In this document: positions 10,761 through 23,175 of the stretch, piece by piece
How the letters are laid out: each line of letters starts with the position of its first letter
Numbering within the stretch: the first letter of the stretch is position 1
Assembly: GCA_002286715.1 (NCBI GenBank)
Contig: NSJX01000048.1
Location: forward strand, 74,993 to 138,992
Source: Dentipellis sp. KUC8613
Lineage: Eukaryota; Basidiomycota; Agaricomycetes; Russulales; Hericiaceae
Direction of reading: 5' to 3'
DNA: 64,000 bases
Program-made: the position numbers and the translations under genes
Notes under the pieces: generated by a model
Told to the model about the DNA's origin: nothing
What the model saw: only the letters and a program-made list of their open reading frames with translations
Database searches by the model: none

Positions 10761-13009
10761 TTATAGTTTTCCTCGCGTGTCAGGGATTTTCCGCAAAGTC
10801 TGAGTGTAGTCGTCCTGGAGCGCGCGACGTAACACTTTCCCTATCGGCGACTTCGGAAGCTGTCGCCTAGGTCAGTCAAATCCACAGGTAAAGCTTTATT
10901 GCGACGAACCTGCGCTACAATCTCTATGCCTCCTCGAAGGGCTTTGTGTTTCGCCATCTGCGACCCCATCCACTCGTTCAAGGCGGCAATGACTGACGGG
11001 CCCCCACGTCGTTGGCCTTCGTCCGAAAGGACAATCCATGCACGGGGAACCTTTTCGTCCGAGAAGCGATCGCCCGGCACACCTGCGACCGTCACGTCGA
11101 CAATCAGCTTGTCGGGTTGCTGCAAGAGCACATGTTCGATCTCCGAAGGTGAAACTTGAACGCCAGAGACTTTCAACGTGTCCTAGGAATTGAGAGGCAT
11201 TAATTTTTTGTTGTGCAATATGATATATGGTTGACTGGTACCTTCATCCTGTCCACATAACTGACACAGACAAATGAGCCACGGCATCGATGTCGAGTTG
11301 GAAAGAGACTCACAAAAATGCACCGTCTTTATTGATGGTGAAGCGATCACCGGTGCGGAGCCAGTTGTCTCCAAGGAAGGTCTCAGCAGAAGCTTTCTCA
11401 TTTTTCCTGTAACCTAACACAACGTTGCATCCGCGGAGGAGCAGCTCGCCGGGCTCGTCGTAGTCTGCCTCACTGCCGTCATCGCGCACTATCCTGGCCT
11501 CCATTCCAGGCAATAGGATCCCAGTCATTGTAGAGAGCACTTCGTCGCTGAACCGACCGGCGAAGAGTCCCGGCGTCGGCCGCTGGAGAGCGCTGACTAC
11601 CTGTTCGACGCTTAACCTTCGTTCTGCTAGAGAGATGACGGAATGAAAGTCCTTACGCATTCGGTGAGCCCGTAAGCTAATACACAATCAGCAGCTGCGA
11701 CGTAGAACCTTCGAGTTTTGATAGCTTACTACTCGTCAGGTTTAGTTGTGGCATCCGCTCCACAACGGTCTTTCGATGTTCAAGGGCGAGATGTGCTGTT
11801 CCCGTAACAAAACCCATCACGCTACTGAGATCTGTGGTCTGAAATTTAGGAGATAATATCATCTGTTGAGTCATAGACGGTGCCAAGACCAGACTCGTTA
11901 CGCGATATCTTGAGAGAAGGCACTATAAGCGAAAATAATAGAAAAAAAAAGAGAATTGTGACCTTTCGATTGCTTCGAATGCTTGATCTACATTCCATCT
12001 GGGGAGGATTACGGTAGTCGTAGGCGGCACCAAGGGACTACGAAGTATGGACAGATGCAAGGCAGCGGCATGGTAGAATGGCATCAACGCCAAACCGGTA
12101 TGAACCCCTTCTGGTGTGTGCGCCAGGGACGGAACCTGCGCGTCGCAATGGAGTCAAGTTGAATCTTTGTACGAGACCTTTTTGTACTGACCTTACCAGC
12201 TTTGGCAGCTTCCGCGCCGACAACGAGTACTTGCATGGAGGAGTAATACATATTCCTGTGCGAGACCATGACGGCTTATCCGGCCGGTGCTCAGCACTCA
12301 ACTATCAAAAGGACACCATACCATTGATCTGCGCTTACCTTTGGGGAAACCAGTCGTCCCGCTCGAGAACGCCATGTAGGCCAGTTGATTTTCGTCAATG
12401 GCCCGCGTCGGTACCCTGAACGAGCCTCGAGCGCGCGCATCATCTATGATGTCGCTCAGGCTTTTGAAGCCTCGAACTTGGCCCTGCAGTGCATATATCC
12501 TGTCGTGCGGGAACCCTGTCTGCGCGGCAGCTCTCAGGGCGGTGGCCTGCATGGCCGGGCTGATAAACAAGCGTGTGACGTCAGATAGCTCCAGAAGGGC
12601 GGCGAGCTCAGAAACCGTCGAATAGGCCGGGAGGAGAGAGAACGGCACTGCTATCTTCAAGAGCGAGAAAACGAGGGTAGGAAATTCCTTCAACGGCAAG
12701 TCAGCGGGTCGTCGCAGGACTTCGTTCCGTGGCACTCACCATCACATTCTCACTGAAAATTCCGACTATTTCTTCGGGTTTCTCGGTGAGGCCTATTCCC
12801 CCTTCTGACGAGGACGCCGATAAGCCAGTAGCGCAGACATCGACACGGTCCAATACTTCTCGAAGGCGTCGCCTCTCGCCAGTCACCCCGTCAATGTATA
12901 GGGTGATGTCAGGTGAATTTTTGACATGGTCGAGGTTGACGAGCCATTCGTAGTAGTTGGGAATCACGATTGGTGGTATCGGCGGATAGAGGGACTTGAG
13001 ATGAGGCAT
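10761..13009 (-). CDS. AMP-forming acyl-CoA synthetase (4CL-like), tandem copy 2
   Basis: A paralogue of the flanking synthetases, starting MPHLKSLYPPIPPIVIPNYY. Visible motifs are the P-loop LAYMAFSSGTTGFPKG, the central AYGLTEC (A5), GYRKNEKASAETFLGDNWLR followed by TGD, the hinge MKVSGVQVSPSEIEH, and the A10 motif LPKSPIGKVLRRA with its catalytic lysine near 10832. The A10 exon is reached through an intron whose acceptor lies close to 10862. The stop is TAA at complement 10761-10763, after ...DTRGKL. GKL is a weaker match to PTS1 than the AKL ends of copies 1 and 3, so peroxisomal import is less certain here. The LINE insertion lies about 80 bp downstream of the stop and so may fall near the poly(A) site. 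Intron positions and motif spacing match copies 1 and 3. Confidence 0.88.
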
Positions 13010-13072
13010 GGTGCGCCTAGTGTTATCGGGACACTAATTCGAGGGAAAGGGAGCATGATGAGATGCCTGGGA

Positions 13073-13080
13073 TATATATA
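13073..13080 (-). promoter_or_regulatory. Probable TATA box of acyl-CoA synthetase copy 2
   Basis: TATATATA lies 64 bp upstream of the ATG on the minus strand. It is the strongest TATA element of the three paralogues. Confidence 0.55.
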
Positions 13081-13714
13081 CGGCATGCTGTTCTGAAGAG
13101 GAAGTCATACTGCCAGTCGGTGTTAATGTACCTCGGTCACGAGTAGTTGGTCTCGGCCATTCGTACCGACTCGGACGCTGTATTTGGGGATACAGAAGCT
13201 TCAATCGACGGGTTGTGCGGGCTCGGAATAGGGACCTGCACGCATTGTTACGCGCTAAAGATGACGTTGACAGCCAGGGTTCCATCTTCTCAGAACGCTG
13301 TCGATAAGGCGTGAGTGAAAGCGAGTAGACCGTGCGAGACCGTCAGGCTGAGTAAACACCGTCGGCCACCGTGACTGTCAACGTTGAAGCGTCGGTCAAT
13401 GAGGGTCAGCATAGGTTACATTTCGTTGATCAACTTGCTTTACTGTAGCAGAGTCCTCGACGATATTGAGTTCTCGGCTAACAATCGGTGCAAAAGTCTA
13501 TCAGACTGGTGCTTGTCTTGGCATGACTGCGGTCCCGACACCGCTGAAACACTTCTAGCGCGAAGCAGGACAGCAACAGCATACCGAAAGTCATGGACCC
13601 CGTCTGTTCGGAATTGAGCACAACGATCAGTCCATATGAGGGCACAATTCGCGTAAGGTTGAATTCGTCAAAAAGGCCTGACAGTTGTAATGTGCGATCG
13701 GGTGGAACGACATG
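13081..13714. other. Gap between acyl-CoA synthetase copies 2 and 3
   Basis: About 630 bp with upstream promoter sequence of copy 2 and the 3' flank of copy 3. No gene, repeat or RNA seen. The open frames at 13384-13617 and 13593-14078 have no recognisable content, and the latter runs into the 3' end of copy 3 on the opposite strand. Confidence 0.5.
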
Positions 13715-15956
13715 TCACAATTTGGCAGGTACGTGGGGCGAAGCCTTTGAGTCTTTCTCGTACTTTTCCTGCAACACGCGACGCAAGACTTTTCCCGAAG
13801 GCGACTTCGGAATCTGTCCCCTCATTAGCATAGCAAGATTTGAAAGCCACGGGCAAACTAGGCGCACCTGGTCGATAACCTCGATGCCTCCCCGAAGTGC
13901 CTTATGGCGGGGCATCTGCGTGTGGCTCCATTCGTGCAGAGCAGCGATGACTGCCGCGGTGCCGCGGCGCCGTCCCGCGTCGGACAGCACGACCCAAGCC
14001 CGCGGCACTTTCTCGTCGGAGAAGCGTTCTCCGGGAACACCTGCGACCGTCGCATCGGCTATCAGCTTGTCTGGGTGACGAAGAAGGGTTTCTTCGATCT
14101 CTAAGGGCGATACTTGGACTCCAGAAATCTTCAGCGTGTCCTAGAGACGAAGTTAGATAAACATAAGCTTGGAGTAGGGACAGTGTGGAAGTCAGGCTCA
14201 CTTTCAGCCTATCAACATAACTGTATCGATGGTGCATTAGCGACAGTCGGAGCTCGTAACTCGCAGATACTCACAAGAATGCGCCGTTCCTGTCCACAGT
14301 AAACCGGTCTCCGGTGCGCAACCAACTGTCCGGCAAGAAAGTCTCCTTCGTCGCTTCCTGGTTCCCCCAATAACCTAAAGTAACGTTCCCCCCACGGAGA
14401 TACAGTTCTCCGACCTCGTCAAAATCTGCATCGCTGCCATCTTCTCGGACGATACGTGCTTCCACGCCGGGAGGAAGGATGCCTGTCATGCTAGAGAGCG
14501 CTTCGTCCGAAAAGCGACCAGGGAATAGACCGGGCAGAGGTATTTGGAGACCGACGACACTCTATGGAGTAAGACCTTTCAGACGTGAGATCTCCTAGCA
14601 TTACTTAAACCTTACACATTCCGTCATCCCATAGACTAAACCAGGATTAGAAAAAGCAGAATGGGATGTCGATGACGTAGCTCACTGGAGGCCAGCGCCT
14701 TCACGTTTGGCAGGCGAGTCAGCACCTTTTTCCGATGCTCAAGCGGAAGATGGGCAGCTCCCGTGGAATACGAGATGACGCTGCTGAAATCCGCTTCGTA
14801 GAATTTGGGCGAACTGATCAACTGTACGGTCATGGAAGGCACCGACCCCAGGTGGGTGACGCGGTACCTGGCTTTGTTAAGCATGGAATCGAGAAATGAA
14901 TTGTAGGGAGTAGTACCTTCCAACAAGCTCGAGCACCTTTTCCATGTCCCATCGCGGGAGGATGATCATGGTGGATGGCGGCATGAAGCAGCGCAGCATG
15001 CAGAAGTGGAATGCAGCAACATGGTAATATGGCATAGAAGCCAGACAGATGTAATTAGCTTGCGGCCCTCGTGCGGCAGCAGTGGACTAGAAACAGTGGT
15101 CTCAATCATCGTCTTCGAGTCTGTGGAGATGAATAGTACTGACCGATTTCGCCAGTTCCGAAAGATATACTACCGGTTGCATCGTCGAATAATATAGATT
15201 CTTGTGCGAAATCATAACAGCTGTATTCGCGCCCTCAATATTTCGAGTATCTGTTATGTTGTGCATACCTGCTTACCTTTGGGAAGACCCGTTGTTCCAC
15301 TCGAGAAGGACAGATACGCGAGGTGATCCTGAGAGACGGCTCTTGCAGAGGCCGAGGGAGTGCCTTTGACGCGGACATTCTGGATCATGTCATCCAAGCT
15401 TCTCATGTCTCGGATGGAGCCTTGAAGGACGTATATCTTGTCCCTCGGAAAATCGGCCTCCTGAGCAGCTTTCAAAGCGACAGAAAGAAGCGTCGGGCTG
15501 ATGAATAAACGAGTAATTCCGGAGAGCTTCATCAGGGAAGCAAGCTCCGTCGGAAAAGAATAGGCGGGGAGGAGAGCAAACGGCACAGCAAGCTTCAGCA
15601 GTGAGAAAACAATTGTCGGATATTCCTAAGAGACAATATGAAACAAGTTAGTGCTTGCTTGGTCGCACAGCGCCAAGGAATCGTACCAACGAGTTCTCGC
15701 TGAATATTCCAACCATCTCTCCGGGCTTCTTCGTAATCTCAAGTCCCCCATCGTCTGACGTTGCCAAAAATGCCGTCGCGCAATCCGCGACGCGTTTAAA
15801 GAACTCTCGCTTACCCCTCTTCTGACCAGTTAGACCGTCGATGAAGAGAGTGAAATCAGACGGATTGTTGGCGGCGTCATACCCAGTAAGCCACTCGTAG
15901 AAGTTGAACACGGGCGGGTCCGGTATGGGAGGGTAGAGAGACTTAACGTGAGGCAT
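13715..15956 (-). CDS. AMP-forming acyl-CoA synthetase (4CL-like), tandem copy 3, PTS1-like C-terminus
   Basis: The most upstream paralogue, starting MPHVKSLYPPIPDPPVFNFY. The P-loop LAYLSFSSGTTGLPKG, the helix YRVTHLGSVPSMTVQLISSP, YGMTEC (A5), GYWGNQEATKETFLPDSWLR followed by TGD, the hinge DTLKISGVQVSPLEIEE and the A10 motif IPKSPSGKVLRRV are all visible across the exons. The protein ends ...HVPAKL at TGA (complement 13715-13717), again an AKL-type PTS1. These enzymes belong to the 4-coumarate:CoA ligase/acyl-CoA ligase part of the ANL superfamily; the acyl substrate cannot be deduced. Tandem arrangement, common start motif and conserved splice pattern point to local duplication. No frameshift was found. 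Confidence 0.88.
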
Positions 15957-16047
15957 ATGTCGATGCTAGATGTGCGCTAAGATATGGAGACGGAGAGGAT
16001 GTTGAACATGACGCACCCGCCTCTCTTAAGTAGATGAGCTGCGCCGC

Positions 16048-16053
16048 ATATAT
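16048..16053 (-). promoter_or_regulatory. Possible TATA box of acyl-CoA synthetase copy 3
   Basis: ATATAT lies about 92 bp upstream of the ATG on the minus strand, somewhat further out than in copies 1 and 2. Confidence 0.35.
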
Positions 16054-16680
16054 CACCTCATGCACATCGTAACTGCGCTCCGATCATGGGGTAGCCTGAT
16101 ACACAATGAGCCGGCTAGCTCGAGGGACTGTAATGCCCGTGTGAGAGCTAAAGCTGCTCGGGCGATATACGGGCAAAGGAGAGTGATAGGCTATCCTCGA
16201 AATGTGACCGATTTCGAGAACCTGATGACCGACTGTCTGAGCACTTACCAACTGGTTTGAGCCAGCCGTCGCGTAGAGTACCTGTATTTTGAGCCACTGA
16301 GCAAGCAGGAACTCCCAATGTTTGTGCCAGGGTCTGTAGTGAGAGTCCGAGTCGGAGGAGGAAGTGCTTCAACGTTCGATTGAAGGAAGTGTTCTATTGA
16401 GCCGGGGATCGCCGGCCCTCCCGGGCCGCAGGCTTTCCAATTCTTGCCTCTTCGCCTCCTCCATCCGAGTCACTTCTTAGCCTTCTTCAAGTCCATCCAG
16501 CATTTGGCTGACGCTCGTACACGGCAACGCCTACGCGTCTCCTCTCCCACATGATTCTCTAGACAGCCTATAACGCGTTCACTTACCCGGAGACCTTCGC
16601 AGGCCCAAAGAGATACCATACAACTATCCGACTCGGACGAAGGAGCAGGGAGATCCGAACTGCCAGCAGCACCGGTAAGC
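16054..16680. other. Divergent promoter region between acyl-CoA synthetase 3 and the P5B ATPase
   Basis: A non-coding stretch of about 630 bp between divergent genes. The right half (16400-16560) is pyrimidine-rich on the plus strand, as is common ahead of fungal transcription starts. Nothing else is recognisable. Confidence 0.5.
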
Positions 16681-19600
16681 ATGTTGTACCAGCCGGAGTA
16701 TGTACAATCATACGAGATTGAGAATCTTGAAGATATGGCTGGAGCTGCAGGTCCTTCCAACTATGATTACACCGAGGGCGCATCAGCAATTGACATCTCA
16801 ACCGCCGTGTCCAATGCACGCCGTTCGAGACGCGACTCTCAATACAGCCTAGCCTACGATGAGAGCGGCGGCGCGATGTTCGATGGGCCCGGACACGTCG
16901 CAATCCCCAGCAGCGTCTCGCGGATGAGCCATCGCGACCCAACACGCTCGCTATCGAGAAGTCGGAGGGGGAGCGAAGACGGCGGGAGAGGTCGGAGGCG
17001 CCGGGGCAGCACATCAAGTTACGGGACGCAAGAGCAGGCGAGTGACGCGCCCGAAGACGAAGGCGAGGACATCACAGAAGGAGACGCGTCTGGTCGCCCG
17101 CTGCTGAGGCGCGGGCGCAAGACCGACGTTTCGCCTGCGCGGACGAACATGTTCGAAAATATTGCGCATCTATTTAGCCGCGACAAAGGTGAGAGCTCGC
17201 ACCACCACAGACGCAGGTCACTCTCCATGCGCTCGTCGGCGTCGTCCAGCCGCTTCTGGGGGCGCCGCTCTGACGCCGGCTCCGAAGCGGTCGGTAGCGA
17301 TGAAGAAGAGGGCGATGACAGATGGGGCTACTCTTCGGGAGAGGAAGATGAAGCGTCTGAGGATGAGGACATCGTACTCAGCCGCTCCCGCTCCCGCGAA
17401 GGGAGTGAGATGGCGTATGGCTCCTACCCTCCTTCGCCCACTGGCTCTGCATCACTCCCTCTTCTTTCGGGAGACCAGTTCTTCGGCGACGAGACCCGAA
17501 TCGATATGGGCCTGGAACCACTGGAACCGGCACCTCCTGGTGCACCGAGCCGACAGACAATCTATGTCGCGGACGAGGACTCTACTGTCAGATTCGTAGG
17601 GTACGAAACCATCGTATGGCGCAGGTGGGCGTGGCGAGTGGCCTGTATCCTCAGCGCCGGCATCCTGGGTCTTCTAGGCCACTGGTTTCCCAGTCTCTGG
17701 TTACGATGGGTAATGAAGGAGCACGCCTTCAACGAACTCACTGACGGATACGTTGTCGTCGAAGTGCGTAATTCTTCTTTTCATTATCCTTCGGCCTTAT
17801 TTTGTTGACAACACAAAGTCTGCGTACAGGGACATTGCTTTATTCCCTGTGCATAGGCTACATTACCCATACCCTGCTTCAACAGTGTTCACTGGACTAT
17901 CGGCGACTAGTGGTGGGCCAGGATCACCGAAGACCAATGGAAACGGATTAGGAAATGGTGCTCCAGACGCGGACTTGCAACTCGAGAACTTGCTAGTTCT
18001 CGATTACCGGTATGCTAGATTCGCACTTGACCCTAGAACCGGTCTCTTCAGCATGGTGAAGTGCGTGTCACGGGCAGTTTGGATTCCTGCTTCACAGCTA
18101 ATTTGTCATGATTTTCATTTTGCGTCTCAGGGATTGGCGTGATCCTCACTGGAGCGGTGTTGCATCTGTCAAGAATGGTCTTGATGAGGCAGTACGACAG
18201 CAAAGACTCACCCTTTTCGGATTCAATGTCATCGACATTGAGGGAAAATCAACTGTCAACCTACTCATCGACGAAGTGAGAGCTTTTCCTTACCTAAAGA
18301 ATATCATCCTTAGTTTGCGACGATAGATCATCCACCCATTCTATGTCTTCCAAATTGCCAGCATCCTACTATGGTCACTCGATGACTACTACTACTATGC
18401 GTTCTGCATCGCTCTCATCTCGACGTTGAGCGTGGCAACTACTCTCATCGAGACCAAAAAGGTACGTGTTCAGGAGGGGTTCACCTGCCCTTCCCTGCTT
18501 GACATCTTTCCACTCACTAGACAATAGCTCGCATGCGCGACATGTCCCGATTCACATGCCCTGTCAGCGTGTTTGTGGATGGTATATGTGCGTTTGCGCC
18601 TTACTCTTACTTGAACTCCTGAGAATAGTAACATCATGCGCAGGGCTTGAGCGTGACTCTTCCGACTTGGTACCCGGTGACATAGTCAACCTCATCGAGC
18701 CTCCGCTCTCCGTTCTTCCTGCGGACCTTTTCCTTCTCTCCGGTGACGCCATTGTCAACGAGTCGATGCTTACAGGAGAGTCTGTTCCTGTCAGTAAGAT
18801 ACCTATTGACGATGAGCACCTGGCGCGGTGGAGGGAGTCCAGAGATATCGATGGAGAGATGTCGAAGAGCTTCTTATATGCCGGCACCAAGGTCGTTCGT
18901 ATTCGAAAAGCAATTGGTGCCGGTGAAGGCGGCGCAGAAAGGCCAGCCTTGGGCATGGTCGTCCGCACAGGTCAGTAATGCACGCATGAACTTGTCGACA
19001 CCGCTGAATTCCCTCTCAGGCTTCAGCACCACGAAAGGCGCGCTCGTGCGCTCTATGCTGTTCCCGAAACCCATGGGCTTCAAATTCTACCGCGATTCAA
19101 TCCGCTTCATCCTCGTCCTCGCCGGCATCGCAGGCCTCGGTTTCCTCGCGAGCGCCGTCCAATTCGTGCGGCTCGGCATCCGCCTGCGCACGATCGTCCT
19201 GCGCGCGCTAGACCTCATCACCGTCGTCGTGCCGCCCGCGCTGCCCGCGACCCTCTCGATCGGGACGAGCTTCGCGCTCGCGCGGCTGCGGCGCGCGGGG
19301 GTGTTCTGCATCGCGCCGAGCCGCGTCAACGTCGCGGGGAAGGTCAACGTGTGCTGCTTCGACAAGACGGGCACGCTGACCGAAGACGGGCTGGACATCC
19401 TCGGCGTGCGCGCGCTCGTGCACGCGCCCGACGCGCACCGGTTCGGCGAGCTGCTCGACGACGTGCACGACCTGCCCCTCGGGCGCGAGCGCGCGTCGTT
19501 CTTGTATGCGCTGACGACGTGCCACCAGCTCAAGGTCGTCGATGGGGAGGTGATTGGCGACCCGCTGGATGTGAAGATGTTCCAGTTCTCGAAGTGGATG

Positions 19601-22066
19601 ATCGAGGAGGGCCATGTTGCGGGCACGGGGATCATCAAGGCGAGGCGGGCGGAGGGCGAGGGCCGGCCGGCGGCGCTCGTGCAGACGATTGTGAGGCCGC
19701 CGGGGAGTGCGCAATTTAGGGTGGAGGATGCCTTGAAGGGTGGTACTCGGGTGCATCTTATTACTCTCGTCGAAACTGGGGTCACTGATGCTTGGACCTT
19801 AGCATGCACATTTCCTGGAACTGGGCGTGATCCGCACGTTCGAGTTCGTGTCGCAGCTGCGCCGGATGAGTGTGGTCGTGAAGCGGCTGAAGAGCAACAG
19901 CATGGAGGTGTACGTCAAAGGCGCGCCAGAGGTCATGGCTGATATCTGCGAGAAGGATTCCTGTTTGTCGCTTTCCCCTGCTGGTGACCTTCCCTTGCTA
20001 ATCGAAATTTATCGTCGCAGTCCCTGATGACTACGATGATCTGCTGTCATACTACACAAAACGTGGCTACCGTGTCATCGCCATTGCAGGGAAGAGTATC
20101 GAAGGTCTCTCATGGCTGAAAGCTCAGCGCATGAAACGGTAAGTTGACTGCCAACATCTGCATTTCATTTGCTAACCGTTGCGGCGATAGTGAGCAAGCC
20201 GAATCCGGCTTGCGATTCCTGGGGCTTGTGATCTTCGAGAACAAGCTGAAGCCAGGTACTGCACCTGCTATACAGGCTCTGCGCACAGCGCACCTTGCAT
20301 GTCGCATGATCACCGGCGACAATGCGCTCACGGCGGTCAGTGTCGCCCGCGAGTGCGCTCTCATATCGCAAACGGTGCACGTATTCGCGCCGGCATTTGT
20401 CCGGGGTACGTTATCCGCCATCCGTCTCTGCCTTGTGTCTCACGTTTAATGAATGTCTGCAGGCAATGCGACTACGCCTCTGGCAAAAATCGGGTGGACG
20501 TGCATGGACGACCCGATGTGGGAACTGGATGACTATAGTCTGAAGCCGCTCACGCCGCCGCCACACCATGCCATCGAGGCGGACATGCTGGACTACCAGG
20601 ACTATGCGCTCGTGGTCACCGGCGATGTTTTCCGTTGGATGATCAACCACGCGCCGCTGGAAACATTGCAGCGAGTGCGTCGGCCTTCCATAATTCTTCA
20701 TGTCAGCGCACACTGACCCCGCGTGTTCGCGTATGCGTTCTAGATGCTCGCACGCGCACAGATATTCGCGCGCATGTCGCCGGATGAAAAGAACGAGGTC
20801 GTGGAGCGGCTGCAGGCGATGGGATACACGGTGCTTATGTGTGGCGACGGCGCGAACGACTGCGCCGCGCTGAAGGCGGCCGACGTTGGCCTGTCGCTGT
20901 CTGAGGCTGAGGCATCTGTTGCGGCGCCGTTTACGAGCAAGACGCCGGATATTGGGTGCGTGCTGGAGGTCATCCGTGAGGGCCGCGCGGCGCTGGTGAC
21001 GAGCTTCAGCTGTTTCAAATATATGTGAGTTATATCTTGGATCCAAGCGAGGGACGGTATGGTGCTGAAAGATATGAATGTGCAGGGCGCTGTATTCTCT
21101 CATCCAGTTCACTACGATAACGCTGCTGTATTCATTCGCGTCATCCCTTGGGGACTTCCAGGTATGTCTTAGCTTCCTTCAACTGTCAGCGCCGAAGTTA
21201 ACGTAAAATTGTGTATAGTTCCTCTACATTGACTTGTTCATCATCATTCCTGTCGCTGTCACCAGTATGTCATCTGCTCGTATATACATGAAGTGAAACT
21301 GATTCATTAATGGTCGCTTGCAGTGGGCCGCACGCTGCCGTTCCCTCGCATACACCCGAAACGGCCGACCGCAAGCCTGGTGTCGAAAACGGTGCTCACG
21401 AGCATCGGCGGACAGATCGTGCTCACGAGCGCGGTGCAGTTCTGGGCGTTCTTCTGGGTGCGCTCGCAGCCATGGTATGTTTTCCGTCACTTTCTGCCAA
21501 GACAGAAAGCGCATCAGTCTCACGTCCGCCCAGGTACCGCCCCGCAGCGCCCGACCCGGACTCGGAGGACGACCATCTGCAGGCGACGAATTTTGAGAAC
21601 ACGGCGCTGTTCCTGGTGTCGTGTTTCCAGTACATCCTCGTCGCGGCGGTCTTCAGCATCGGGCCGCCGTACCGCAAGCCTATGTGGACGAACGGTGAGC
21701 CCTGCTGTGCTGGGTGATTGACGTTAAACGTGCTCATGACATGCGCCACGCGCCACACGTCGCACGTCGCATTTGGTTATAGGACTGCTGATGCTGTCGC
21801 TGATTGCGCTCACGCTATTCAATGTGCTCGTGCTGCTCGCGCCACCCGCGGCGTTCATGGAGGTGCTGCAGCTGATGCCGCTGCCGTTTGGCGCGCGGCT
21901 GACGCTGCTGGTTGCGGTCGTCGCGAATGTGGCGGCGTCCCTTGCGTTCGAGCGCTGGGGCGTGGAGGTTGTCGCGAGTGTTGTGGGCATGTGTACGGGC
22001 GGGCGCGACGGGCGCAAGCGGATAAGGGACGGCAAGGCGTACAAGGCGATTGAGAGCGCGAGGTAG
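16681..22066 (+). CDS. P5B-type P-type ATPase, vacuolar polyamine/cation transporter (Ypk9/ATP13A2-like)
   Basis: A large multi-exon P-type ATPase. A long acidic, Ser/Arg-rich cytosolic N-terminus is followed by the P5-type N-terminal membrane domain ([20 protein letters not shown]...LGHWFP). The actuator loop carries [10 protein letters not shown] (about 18770). The M4 motif is PPALP (about 19220); PPALP rather than PPELP marks the P5B subgroup. The phosphorylation motif [12 protein letters not shown] has its aspartate at 19361-19363. [10 protein letters not shown] (about 20310) and [17 protein letters not shown] (about 20840) complete the P domain. At least four hydrophobic helices follow, and the gene ends ...YKAIESAR at 22064-22066. 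P5B pumps sit in the vacuole or lysosome membrane and export polyamines or protect against metals. The start at 16681 is the first ATG in frame; a later ATG at 16735 ([12 protein letters not shown]) is an alternative. All catalytic motifs are intact. Confidence 0.93.
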
Positions 22067-23175
22067 CGCGCGACTGAGAGCGCAAAGTAGCACGCGGTGA
22101 GTGCGCACAAAGTATCCAACATCTGCATCAAATATTGTATATGCGTATGTCGTGGGCTGTCGGGTTTAGACATTATTGATGAGCTTGCTTTGTAACGCCT
22201 CGTAATTGCAGACATCTCAGGTCTGCAAATATAGATCATGGATTAAGGGATCAAGGGAGATATGGGGTGTACGTCCGATGGAAGTCTCACGGATTCAATC
22301 AATGGAGGTGCGTGGCTTGAGAACGTATTTTGCTAGGAATGCTGAGGGGGGCGATTACGGTGAGCTTCATCATGTCTGCAGAATGCCTTACCCCAGATTT
22401 GTGGTTACAGGACCAGGGGTCGACTCCGAGCCCCGCAAGCTTGCACGCATCTTCTGTTAGGAATTTGCAAAATTCCTTAACCATCCCCGCGGGGCGCAAG
22501 AAGTAGAGAGCTTCCCCGGATGGAGACAGGGGGTGCTTCATTGGCACAATGTCAATGTTTTCGAAAGCTTTTGGTTCAAGGTTTCAAGGTGACGCCCGAG
22601 CCTGAGAGTAGTAAAACACAAGACATACTTACCGGTAATTCGTTTCGTCTACGAGCAGGTTGGCAACAACGTCATGCATCTCGGATAATCACAGATGCGG
22701 TTGAGAAGTCGTCGAGATCGGAGAGAAGAGCGAGCGTCGCGCTGGTTGTCATTGAGACGGGGCGAGAGCAGGCTGGACGCGGCGGCCTCGATACGGAAGA
22801 TAATGAGCGATGGTGATGGCGGAGTAGACAATTGTTTGAAGGGCGACAACAAGATTTGTAGTGTGGCGGTGCAAGAGGTAACAAAGGGGTGTAGTCGGAG
22901 TGTGAAATAGACAATGGCCGCTGCGGGAGACGAGCGACCGCCGGCATTGTTCCCTCCTCTCGTTGCGCCCTGTCCCGGTCCTGGAGGCCCTCCGTTCTTT
23001 CCTTCTTTACTCTTTCTCTCTTCCTCTTCTCTTTCTTCACGCCCGACCTTGAGCCTCTTCCCCCCCGCTGGAGCCGGCCCTCCATTCATTCTACTTCTCT
23101 GCCGTCCAAGCCCAGCGCTCAGGTCCTTTTTTCCCCTCGCACTCCTCCAGTTCCGAAATACACCACTCCTTCAAC
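22067..23175. other. Intergenic region with pyrimidine-rich promoter of the Ser/Ala-rich surface protein
   Basis: 1.1 kb without a supported gene. A small perfect hairpin (AGGAATTT-GCA-AAATTCCT, 22459-22477) lies in the left half. From about 22950 to 23170 the plus strand is strongly C/T-rich (long CTTTCTCTCTTCC-type runs), typical of the core promoter of well-expressed basidiomycete genes, and it abuts the next start codon. Confidence 0.6.

Noticed and set aside
22459..22477. A perfect 8-bp inverted repeat with a 3-nt loop
   Set aside because: It is short, isolated and AT-rich, with no T run or element ends; it may be chance and gives no functional call.
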